Origin: CAZVIJ01 sp964626735
GTDB lineage: Bacteria; Patescibacteriota; Dojkabacteria; JAOAGR01
Assembly: GCA_964626735.1 (NCBI GenBank)
Contig: CAZVIJ010000044.1
Location: forward strand, 1-15,297
DNA: 15,297 nucleotides
Direction: 5' to 3'
Shown here: in pieces, positions 5,899 through 12,062 of the stretch
Position numbering within the stretch: the first letter of the stretch is position 1
How the letters are laid out: every line of letters begins with the position of its first letter
The notes under the pieces: generated by a model
Seen by the model: the letters and a program-made list of their open reading frames with translations, nothing else
Database searches by the model: none
What the model was told of the DNA's origin: nothing
Position numbers and translations under genes: made by a program

Positions 5899-6915
5899 AT
5901 GAGGCACGAGCCGCATATAATTTTGCTTTCCGTTCTCGCGGCACTCGTCTTGGCGATCACTGCAATCGGTGCTCGCTCGCTTCACGCCCGAAAACTAACA
6001 GTGCCGTCCTTCTTAAAAAATATCGGTCTCACGAATACTCCCGTACCATCCCCCAGCGTATCGTTCGAACTAACTCCGCCCGAGCAGATCGCAGCGCCCA
6101 CATCAAAAGACGAGCTGGAAGCTGTACGCCAACTCGTCGCTACTTTGTTAGAAGAGATCGATACTGCTCTTATCGATGCTACGGTAGTATTGAAGGAAAC
6201 NNNNNNNNNNACCCAACCTAGTTTCGAGACCGGCAAGAATCCAGGGCAAGGAGCTGCCTATGACAACGCGATTACCGACCTCAAGAAAAAAGCGAGCAAG
6301 GAAGTTGGAAGACGGATGCAGAGTTTCTCGCTTCAGAAGAGCTTCGTTGAGAAGGCAAGCTCGCTCAAACCGTCATTGAAAAGCGAGATCAGCAGAACAA
6401 TCGATTTCGAAGTCGAACAGCTTAAAAAGCTCTCGGCGAAAATAGATTCTGATACCGATATCTCAGTAGTGAAAAGCGATACCCAGGCGTTGATGCGGTC
6501 GTACCGGAATTTTGCCGTGTACACGCCGCAAAATTTTCTTATAGCGTCCAGCGCCTTCCTGTATGAAACTACTTTTTCACTTCCTAATCTTATAACTGAG
6601 ATGCAAACCCTGGGCAATGAATCTCTCCCCCCTTCAGAGTCAACGCTCGTTGATTTTGTTTCTTCGGTCGACACTATTCGAAACACAACATCGGAATCAC
6701 TGAAAGCCCTTGCGACAATCTCCCCGGATAGCTATCCTAATAACAAGGCTGACCTCGAGGCGCAATACTCGAAACTCGAATCTATTCGAAAAAAGATTGG
6801 GGACGCATTTACCCTCATAAGGCCAGTTGTCCAGGACTTGAAAGCCGATGGCGTACAGGGTATAAAGGTTAGTCCTTCTCCCACGCCTTCTTCCAAAAGA
6901 GTGCCGAAACAATAG
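5899..6915 (+). CDS. Membrane-anchored or secreted helical protein, contains assembly gap
   Basis: About 338 aa plus the unknown gap. An N-terminal hydrophobic helix (about residues 6-25, HIILLSVLAALVLAITAIGA) with few preceding charges is a signal or anchor; there is no lipobox cysteine. A Pro/Ser/Thr stretch follows (NTPVPSPSVS), then mostly charged alpha-helical, coiled-coil-like sequence, including LKKKASKEVGRRMQSFSLQK and EVEQLKKLSAKIDSDTDI. The segment SYRNFAVYTPQNFLIASSAF resembles a motif (YRxFAxxxPQ...) that I associate with hypothetical secreted proteins of Patescibacteria. The tail SPSPTPSSKRVPKQ looks like a wall-spanning or linker end. The frame is the same on both sides of the ten N, so the gene is probably intact. 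It starts 5 nt after an extended -10. GH5 follows 21 nt downstream. An extracellular structural or adhesion role is a guess. Confidence 0.8.
   Translation: MRHEPHIILLSVLAALVLAITAIGARSLHARKLTVPSFLKNIGLTNTPVPSPSVSFELTPPEQIAAPTSKDELEAVRQLVATLLEEIDTALIDATVVLKEXXXXTQPSFETGKNPGQGAAYDNAITDLKKKASKEVGRRMQSFSLQKSFVEKASSLKPSLKSEISRTIDFEVEQLKKLSAKIDSDTDISVVKSDTQALMRSYRNFAVYTPQNFLIASSAFLYETTFSLPNLITEMQTLGNESLPPSESTLVDFVSSVDTIRNTTSESLKALATISPDSYPNNKADLEAQYSKLESIRKKIGDAFTLIRPVVQDLKADGVQGIKVSPSPTPSSKRVPKQ
6201..6210. other. Assembly gap (10 N) inside the secreted helical protein gene
   Basis: Run of ten N of conventional length. The frame on both sides is the same, so the true missing length is probably 1 modulo 3. 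Confidence 0.97.
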
Positions 6916-6923
6916 ACATTCGC

Positions 6924-6929
6924 TATAAC
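6924..6929 (+). promoter_or_regulatory. -10 element of the GH5 gene
   Basis: TATAAC lies 7 nt before the GTG start at 6937, in the 21-bp gap after the preceding gene. No good -35 is visible. If used, the GH5 mRNA would begin at or next to a GTG codon. Confidence 0.35.
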
Positions 6930-6936
6930 AACGATT

Positions 6937-8904
6937 GTGAACAGAAGACCCGATTTATTAAAACTTCAGAAAAAGCTTCGGCTCAGTATTGTTTGCACTC
7001 TACTCGTCGCCTCCGTACTTTCTGTACTTTATCTCAAAACCGGAAGTACCAGCATCCATACTGCCGCTTACGCCATCGACGATACGACAGCTGTTTCTCT
7101 TGCGGAAAAGCCGACCGATACCTCGAACGAAGATGGAGCTGACGTAGTTTTCCCGTCGTTCGAAGGGAAAGTGAGCTGGATCGGTACGGGAGAAAATGAA
7201 AACAAGTCATACCTCGGCTTGCATCTTACGGGTATCGATTTGCAAAACGACCTGGAACTCGAAAGCGCCGTCTTGGAACTCACCTCAAGCAAAAATCAGG
7301 GTGCCAGGCTGCAATTCAACGCCTACTACAGCAATGAAGCCTCGACATTCAGCTCAGATGCACCACCACACGCACGCACGCTATCCGAATCGAGCCTGTA
7401 CCACGATCAAAATATGCGGGTAGCGATGAACGACAAAATCCATCTTGACCTTTCGAACTTGATTAAATCCTTCATCGCAAAAAAAGGTAGCCTCTCATCA
7501 CTTTCGCTTATCATTAAGGGCGAAGGTGCTGCAAACCGAAGGTTATACTTCTTTAACAGCGCAAATGACGATGTTGAGGTGAAACCGAAGTTGTTCATCA
7601 GGTCGACTAAAAAAATCAGCACCAGGCAAATCGTCTCCAAAGTCGAGCTGACCCAAGAGGTTATCACACCGATTCCCACGATTACGGCAACTCCCTCACC
7701 GACCCCAACTAAATCAAAGGCAAAGGCTACGCCGAAGCCGACGAAGAAAACCGCTGCAGCGCCTGCTCCTTCTATACCATCAAAGCAGACTTCAAGCGGA
7801 CCTCAACCGATTCCAACGATCACTTCCCAGCCAGCCACTACCAGATATGCTGCGATGAACGGCAAGATACTGAAAAACGGATCGGCAATAACCCTTAAGG
7901 GGGTCAACTGGTTCGGTTTCGAAACCGAAAACCATGTCGCTCACGGGCTATGGGCACGCAATTGGAAAGAGATGATCGTACAGATGAAAAGCGTCGGATT
8001 CAATTCTGTCCGCATACCCGTTTGTCCTGATACCCTCAAGAATGTCTCGGTATCATCAATAGATGCCGATAAGAACCCCGACCTCGACGGGTTATCGAGC
8101 TTGGCAATACTCGATACGTTTATGGCTGAATTCAACTCCCAGAAAATGTATATTCTTCTCGACCATCATCGCCCCGATTGCAAAGCGATATCGGAGCTAT
8201 GGCACATACCGGGCTATACCGAGGCGCAGTGGATCAACGACCTCAAGTTTATGGCAAAACGCTACGCATCATACGATTACTTCATGGGTATCGATTTGAA
8301 AAACGAACCTCACGGTAGCGCCACATGGGGAGTCGGCAACAGCGATACCGATTGGAATGGAGCTGCAGAACGCGCAGGCGCTGCCGTGCTTGCGGCAAAT
8401 TCCAATATAGTCGTCTTCGTAGAAGGAATCGGTGAAAACCCAACCTGCTCCAACTCAGCATACGGCCATTCCTGGGGAGGCAATTTGGAACCGGTCGCCT
8501 GTACACCGCTCGCTACCAATAAAATTCCCGCCAACAAGCTTATCTATTCTCCCCATGTGTACGGTCCTGATGTCTATATGCAGAGTTACTTTACCGTTGC
8601 CGAATTCCCCTCAAATATGCACGGCATATGGGAAACGCAATTCGGCTACCTCGCATCGAAAGGATACACCGTTATACCCGGCGAATGGGGCGGCAAATAC
8701 GGCAACGGCGGCGATCCGCAGGATAAAGTGTGGCAAGACGCGCTGGTACAGTACTTCAAGTCGAAAAAAATATGCAGTTCCTTCTATTGGGATTGGAATC
8801 CGAACTCGGGCGACACCGGAGGAATACTTCAGGACAATTGGACGACCCCTTGGGCTAATAAGTTACAAATGCTTTCGAATTATTACGCAAGCTGCCCGGG
8901 TTAG
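6937..8904 (+). CDS. Membrane-anchored GH5 family endoglucanase-like glycoside hydrolase
   Basis: Predicted extracellular beta-glucanase of GH5, nearest by eye to the GH5_1 cellulases. GTG 6937 is the first usable start after an in-frame TAG. Residues about 15-33 (LRLSIVCTLLVASVLSVLYL) are a signal or anchor. Residues about 45-230 form a beta-rich module of the DNRLRE/CBM kind (tentative). Residues about 244-304 are a Pro/Thr/Ser/Lys linker with repeated TPSPTPT/TPKPT. The catalytic domain runs from about 307 to the end: LKGVNWFGFET, FNSVRIPVC, YILLDHHRPD, DLKNEPHG with acid/base Glu457, YSPHVYGPDVY, PGEWGGKYG with nucleophile Glu583, and SSFYWDWNPNSGDTGGIL. All catalytic landmarks are present, so it should be active on beta-1,4-glucan, though the substrate is inferred. 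The total of 655 aa fits a modular secreted enzyme. The photolyase starts 6 nt after its stop. Confidence 0.93.
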   Translation: MNRRPDLLKLQKKLRLSIVCTLLVASVLSVLYLKTGSTSIHTAAYAIDDTTAVSLAEKPTDTSNEDGADVVFPSFEGKVSWIGTGENENKSYLGLHLTGIDLQNDLELESAVLELTSSKNQGARLQFNAYYSNEASTFSSDAPPHARTLSESSLYHDQNMRVAMNDKIHLDLSNLIKSFIAKKGSLSSLSLIIKGEGAANRRLYFFNSANDDVEVKPKLFIRSTKKISTRQIVSKVELTQEVITPIPTITATPSPTPTKSKAKATPKPTKKTAAAPAPSIPSKQTSSGPQPIPTITSQPATTRYAAMNGKILKNGSAITLKGVNWFGFETENHVAHGLWARNWKEMIVQMKSVGFNSVRIPVCPDTLKNVSVSSIDADKNPDLDGLSSLAILDTFMAEFNSQKMYILLDHHRPDCKAISELWHIPGYTEAQWINDLKFMAKRYASYDYFMGIDLKNEPHGSATWGVGNSDTDWNGAAERAGAAVLAANSNIVVFVEGIGENPTCSNSAYGHSWGGNLEPVACTPLATNKIPANKLIYSPHVYGPDVYMQSYFTVAEFPSNMHGIWETQFGYLASKGYTVIPGEWGGKYGNGGDPQDKVWQDALVQYFKSKKICSSFYWDWNPNSGDTGGILQDNWTTPWANKLQMLSNYYASCPG

Positions 8905-8910
8905 CTCACC

Positions 8911-10386
8911 ATGATGGATATAGTATGGTTCAGAACAGATCTACGATTAGCCCACAATAAGGTTCTCGATACCGCATACGAATATGGAAAGCGGGTACTC
9001 CCCCTTTTCGTGATTGATCCCCGTTTGATCAAACGCGATGAAGTTTCACCGCTCCGCCTTTCGTTCATGGCCGAATCGCTCATCGATCTCGATCGAAACT
9101 TGAGAAAAGCCGGATCTCGACTTCTTGTTGTTAAAGCGATACCCGAGGAACTGTTCGATTTGCTTTCTGGCAGTATCGATTCCATATTCATGAGCAAGGA
9201 TTATTCGAGATTCTCGCTTAAGCGCGACGAAAGCGTAAGGAAGTCAATCGAATCTCATGGAGGCACGTTCGAGGCAATCATCAACAGTGTCGTATTCGAC
9301 CATGAAGATAGCCTGCTTACTACCAAAAACGAGCCAATCAAAATGTTTACCCACTTCAAAACGCAGTGGCTCAAACGGCTTTATGACGAACCGCAACGAC
9401 TTCTAACCGCACAACCGCCTTTATCGGCCTTGTTCCAATCCAAAACAGAAGTCGGCAAGTTCTCAAAACGACTCTCAGAACTGGGGTATGAAGTTTTAGG
9501 ATACGAGCAGCTCCTCTCGTATAAGCAGGCCTCCCTTTTTAGAGGCGGTGAGCGGGTTGCATCGAAAAAATGGAAGGATTTCAAGTCTTCTAAATTGTAC
9601 TTGTATCACACGGCACGAAACTCCTTGGCAACTTCCGGTACCAGTATGCTTTCGCCGCATTTCAAGTGGGGCACCATAAGCGTCTTTGAAGTTGTCCGCG
9701 ACTGCGTTTCTCTGCTCGGTCCATCATTCTATAAGTACAAACAGTTTGCCGATGGAGAACTTGCCGGTATCGAAAGCTACCTTTCGGAGATTATCTGGAG
9801 AGAGTTCTACAAATATATCCTTGCTATGTTCCCCCATGTAGAAAACGGGAGCTTCGTCGAAAAATATAACTCAATCAAATGGGAAAATAACGACCAATAT
9901 TTTGAAGCATGGACCCAAGGCAAAACGGGAGTTCCCATCGTCGACGCTTGCATGCGACAAATGAACCAAACGGGATGGATGCATAATCGCGGAAGGATGA
10001 TAGTCGCCTCATTCCTTTGCAAAGATCTCCATATCGATTGGCGCAAAGGCGAGCGTTACTTTAGGCTGAAGCTCGTCGATTTCGATAAAGCTGCAAACAA
10101 CGGTGGTTGGCAGTGGACTGCGGGCACGGGTACCGATGCCTCCCCCTATTTCAGGATCTTCAACCCGTACACGCAGGGAAAGAAATTCGATCCTAACGGC
10201 GATTACATCAAGAAGTACGTACCAGAACTTCGTGACGTACCGGTAAAATATATCCATGAGCCTTCGCTCATGCAGATAGACGATCAAGAGAAAGCGCATG
10301 TCATCATCGGTCATGACTACCCGTTCCCTATCGTCGACCATGATGCTGCACGAAAGAAAACACTCAAGCTATATAAGCGGGAATAA
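8911..10386 (+). CDS. phr: Class I deoxyribodipyrimidine photolyase
   Basis: Light-driven repair of cyclobutane pyrimidine dimers with FAD as catalytic cofactor. The N-terminal antenna-binding Rossmann domain opens with MDIVWFRTDLRLAHN; the FAD-binding helical domain contains YLSEIIWREFYKYIL, GKTGVPIVDACMRQM, TGWMHNRGRMIVASFL, DIDWRKGERYF-like sequence and NNGGWQWTAGTGTDA followed by PYFRIFNP. The E. coli electron-transfer Trp triad (W382-W359-W306) maps exactly, with an 18-residue offset, to W400, W377 and W324, and Asn341 to Asn359, so it should be active. Length 491 aa against 472 in E. coli. The start may be ATG 8911 or ATG 8914; the second gives the more usual N-terminus. No Shine-Dalgarno and no promoter is visible in the 6-nt gap after GH5, so it is probably translated from the same message. 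Confidence 0.96.
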   Translation: MMDIVWFRTDLRLAHNKVLDTAYEYGKRVLPLFVIDPRLIKRDEVSPLRLSFMAESLIDLDRNLRKAGSRLLVVKAIPEELFDLLSGSIDSIFMSKDYSRFSLKRDESVRKSIESHGGTFEAIINSVVFDHEDSLLTTKNEPIKMFTHFKTQWLKRLYDEPQRLLTAQPPLSALFQSKTEVGKFSKRLSELGYEVLGYEQLLSYKQASLFRGGERVASKKWKDFKSSKLYLYHTARNSLATSGTSMLSPHFKWGTISVFEVVRDCVSLLGPSFYKYKQFADGELAGIESYLSEIIWREFYKYILAMFPHVENGSFVEKYNSIKWENNDQYFEAWTQGKTGVPIVDACMRQMNQTGWMHNRGRMIVASFLCKDLHIDWRKGERYFRLKLVDFDKAANNGGWQWTAGTGTDASPYFRIFNPYTQGKKFDPNGDYIKKYVPELRDVPVKYIHEPSLMQIDDQEKAHVIIGHDYPFPIVDHDAARKKTLKLYKRE

Positions 10387-10413
10387 AAAAAACCGGAAGC
10401 GGTGCTCCCGGTT
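10385..10413 (-). terminator. Intrinsic terminator of the DUF4870 gene
   Basis: On the minus strand a 10-bp stem AACCGGGAGC / GCTTCCGGTT (one G-T wobble) with a 3-nt loop is followed by a run of T, including 10390-10385. It ends transcription of the gene at 10432-10791. It overlaps the photolyase stop codon by 2 bp; on the plus strand the hairpin is followed by A, not T, so it is not a good terminator for photolyase. Confidence 0.85.
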
Positions 10414-10431
10414 CGTAAAAAAAAAAACTAA

Positions 10432-10791
10432 TTATTTAAGGATCTGGATATTACCTACCAAAGGCAACGGCTTCATTTCACCATTCAATGCGTTGATAAT
10501 TCCAAGGATAGCAAGGACCATCGGTAAAATTGATAGGCATCCGATTAAAGGCATCGGTACTGACAAGATAGTAAGCGCCACTTCAGCGATGAAGAGGATT
10601 AAACCTTGGTTAGCGTGATACATAGCGAATTTCGATTCCTTTGCCGCCAAAATCGGGACAAAGACGAGAACGCCGATATAAGCGAGTACCGCCATTACCT
10701 TATTCTGCTGCACATCAGACGGATCTGCAACAGGTGTTCCTTGAACAGGAGCTTGTGATACTGGCTGTGTTTGTTCTGTTTGTGGTTCCAT
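10432..10791 (-). CDS. DUF4870-type small membrane protein
   Basis: 119 aa. A Gln/Pro/Val-rich, disordered cytoplasmic-type N-terminus (about residues 1-30: EPQTEQTQPVSQAPVQG) precedes about three membrane helices. The pattern VLAYIGVLVFVPILAAKESKFAMYHANQGLILF is the DUF4870 signature (split here: AYIGVLVFVPILAAK, then FAMYHANQGLILF). Its function is unknown in the family; the usual members are short membrane proteins with a disordered end. Start ATG 10791; the leader is about 30 nt, so this is one of the few genes here that is not leaderless. It is convergent with photolyase and divergent from yggT, alone in its transcript, with a strong terminator. Confidence 0.85.
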   Translation of the reverse strand: MEPQTEQTQPVSQAPVQGTPVADPSDVQQNKVMAVLAYIGVLVFVPILAAKESKFAMYHANQGLILFIAEVALTILSVPMPLIGCLSILPMVLAILGIINALNGEMKPLPLVGNIQILK

Positions 10792-10826
10792 TCTGTAACT
10801 TTTTTATCTATATATGATTACGCTCA

Positions 10827-10855
10827 AATATATTACTTTGTTTAGGCTATTGCAA
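10827..10855 (-). promoter_or_regulatory. Promoter of the DUF4870 gene
   Basis: Minus-strand TTGCAA (10855-10850), exact 17-bp spacer and TATATT (10832-10827). The ATG lies 35 nt beyond the -10. Other AT-rich hexamers closer to the gene make the assignment uncertain. Confidence 0.4.
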
Positions 10856-10884
10856 GACATTTTCAGGCGAAGTGTTGCATTTTC

Positions 10885-10900
10885 TGGTATAATATATAGT
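10885..10900 (+). promoter_or_regulatory. Extended -10 promoter(s) of yggT
   Basis: TGgTATAAT (10885-10893) is a perfect extended -10, 15 nt before ATG 10909. A second hexamer, TATAGT (10895-10900), lies 8 nt before the ATG and would give a leaderless start. No strong -35 is seen, which extended -10 promoters do not need. Confidence 0.6.
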
Positions 10901-10908
10901 AATAAATC

Positions 10909-11238
10909 ATGATAAGAAACGACTCTATGCTTGTAGTGCTGGTAGATGCAGTGCTCGGCATAATAGAAACAATCTTAGGTTTACGACTTATCCTCCGTTT
11001 ATTTGGCGCTAACGCTTCGGTCAGCTTCGTCGACTGGATCTACCGGACAAGCACACCGCTCTTAGCTCCGTTCAACGGGATTTTCCCCACCCCATCCTTG
11101 ACCGACCGGTTCGTGCTCGAATTTACGACGATCTTCGCAATAGTCGTCTACGCTATCCTCGCCTACTTCATCGTAGAGCTAATCCAGTTCTCTAACAAAG
11201 TAACCCACCGCTCCACTCCCCCCGCTCCCTCAAACTAA
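10909..11238 (+). CDS. YggT family membrane protein (single repeat, YlmG-like)
   Basis: 109 aa with one YggT repeat; E. coli YggT has two (about 188 aa), while Gram-positive and cyanobacterial YlmG proteins have one. The signature is seen in LGLRLILRLFGANAS, then VDWIYRTSTPLLAPFNGIFP. Two membrane helices are predicted (about residues 7-28 and 70-92). A short Pro-rich tail (STPPAPSN) ends it. YggT/YlmG proteins are linked to cell division, chloroplast nucleoid partitioning or osmotic tolerance; the exact role is unsettled. Start ATG 10909 follows an extended -10 and no Shine-Dalgarno. It is transcribed alone, with a strong terminator 20 nt after the stop. Confidence 0.9.
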   Translation: MIRNDSMLVVLVDAVLGIIETILGLRLILRLFGANASVSFVDWIYRTSTPLLAPFNGIFPTPSLTDRFVLEFTTIFAIVVYAILAYFIVELIQFSNKVTHRSTPPAPSN

Positions 11239-11257
11239 CCCCGCCATAGAAAAAAAA

Positions 11258-11286
11258 ATAAGCTGGCCCCCCAGCTTATCTTTTTT
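11258..11286 (+). terminator. Intrinsic terminator of yggT
   Basis: A perfect 9-bp stem ATAAGCTGG/CCAGCTTAT with a CCCC loop (11258-11279), then C and six T (11281-11286). A run of eight A precedes the stem, so it could work in both directions. Confidence 0.93.
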
Positions 11287-11374
11287 ACCAACCAACTAGC
11301 TAACTAGCTAACTAGCTAACCAGCTAACCAGCTAACCAACCAACCAACTAACCAACTAGCTAACTCACCAACTA
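11287..11374 (+). repeat. Degenerate tetranucleotide tract, (A/G)C(C/T)A x 22
   Basis: Immediately after the T-run of the yggT terminator, 88 bp read in an unbroken 4-base register: ACCA, ACTA or GCTA in 21 of 22 units (the exception is ACTC at 11363). Within it, ACTAGCTA occurs three times in tandem (11295? register: 11303, 11311 and the copy starting at 11295), followed by ACCAGCTA copies at 11319 and 11327. It contains four CTAG sites and many AGCT sites. No coding sense. It ends 5 bp before the TATAAT of dedA. Confidence 0.9.
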
Positions 11375-11379
11375 ATAAC

Positions 11380-11385
11380 TATAAT
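11380..11385 (+). promoter_or_regulatory. -10 element of dedA
   Basis: Consensus TATAAT 8 nt before ATG 11394. The place where a -35 should lie is within the tetranucleotide tract, which offers no TTGACA-like hexamer. Predicts a leaderless or nearly leaderless dedA mRNA. Confidence 0.55.
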
Positions 11386-11393
11386 ATCCCCAT

Positions 11394-12017
11394 ATGCACG
11401 GAATTTTAGCTAAAGTATTCGCACTCGCTACCGCACTTGTTCTCAAACTTGGGTACGCAGGAATTTTTTTCGGAATGACGCTTGAGTCTTCGGCTATCCC
11501 CATCCCTTCCGAGGCGATCATGGGATACTCGGGATTCTTGGTATCGCAAGGCCATTTCAATTTCTGGCTAGCTATCCTTGCGGGAACGCTCGGCAATTTT
11601 ACCGGCGCGACGATCCTCTACAATCTCGGCAAATACGGCGGTTACCCGGTAGTCGAGAAGTACGGCAAATGGATTCATATTTCCCCAAAAGAAATCGAGC
11701 GGGCCGAGGGATGGTTCAATAAGTACGGCGAAATCACGATATTTGTCGCACAGATGCTCCCGGTCGTACGATCGTTTATTGCCTTTCCGGCAGGTCTGCT
11801 GCAAGTAAGCTACAAGAAATACATTCTCTACTCGATTTCCGGAATCTTCATCTGGTGCGCCCTTCTCGTTTTCCTCGGCAATAAGCTCGGCAACAACTGG
11901 GAACGCATGACGGAATACTTCAAACCGGTACAAAACATCGTCATAGTGTTGGGTGTTTTGCTTTTCGCGTATTTCATATACACACATTTCTTCAAGAAAG
12001 AAAAAGTAGAAAGCTAA
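11394..12017 (+). CDS. DedA family membrane protein
   Basis: 207 aa, a usual DedA (SNARE-associated Golgi superfamily) length. Some DedA proteins flip undecaprenyl phosphate (UptA) or are needed for membrane homeostasis and proton-dependent drug resistance. Seen: GMTLESSAIPIPSEAIMG with the conserved Glu31, GTLGNFTGATILYNLGKYGG (G-rich loop), and FVAQMLPVVRSFIAFPAG, the re-entrant-loop motif. In E. coli YqjA this motif carries two essential arginines six residues apart (R130, R136); here the first is Gln120 and the second Arg126. About four to five membrane helices and a charged end KKEKVES. ATG 11394 lies 8 nt after TATAAT with no Shine-Dalgarno. With UppP in the same window, a link to lipid-carrier recycling is plausible but unproved. 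Confidence 0.92.
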   Translation: MHGILAKVFALATALVLKLGYAGIFFGMTLESSAIPIPSEAIMGYSGFLVSQGHFNFWLAILAGTLGNFTGATILYNLGKYGGYPVVEKYGKWIHISPKEIERAEGWFNKYGEITIFVAQMLPVVRSFIAFPAGLLQVSYKKYILYSISGIFIWCALLVFLGNKLGNNWERMTEYFKPVQNIVIVLGVLLFAYFIYTHFFKKEKVES

Positions 12018-12020
12018 GCG

Positions 12021-12058
12021 TTGACTTTAACGGATGTCTTAAGCATACTAAATTAGTA
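12021..12058 (+). promoter_or_regulatory. P-type ATPase promoter with palindromic putative operator
   Basis: TTGACT (12021-12026), 17-bp spacer and CATACT (12044-12049), 13 nt before ATG 12063. A 13-nt perfect palindrome TACTAA-A-TTAGTA (12046-12058) covers the end of the -10 and the predicted start of transcription, a typical repressor site position. Confidence 0.45.
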
Positions 12059-12062
12059 CACA

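Noticed and set aside
8432..8914. 160-codon plus-strand open frame overlapping the end of GH5
   Set aside because: Out of frame with the GH5 catalytic domain and without recognisable features.
11287..11374. CRISPR array or direct-repeat family
   Set aside because: There are no spacers; the period is 4 bp throughout, so it is a degenerate microsatellite-like tract.
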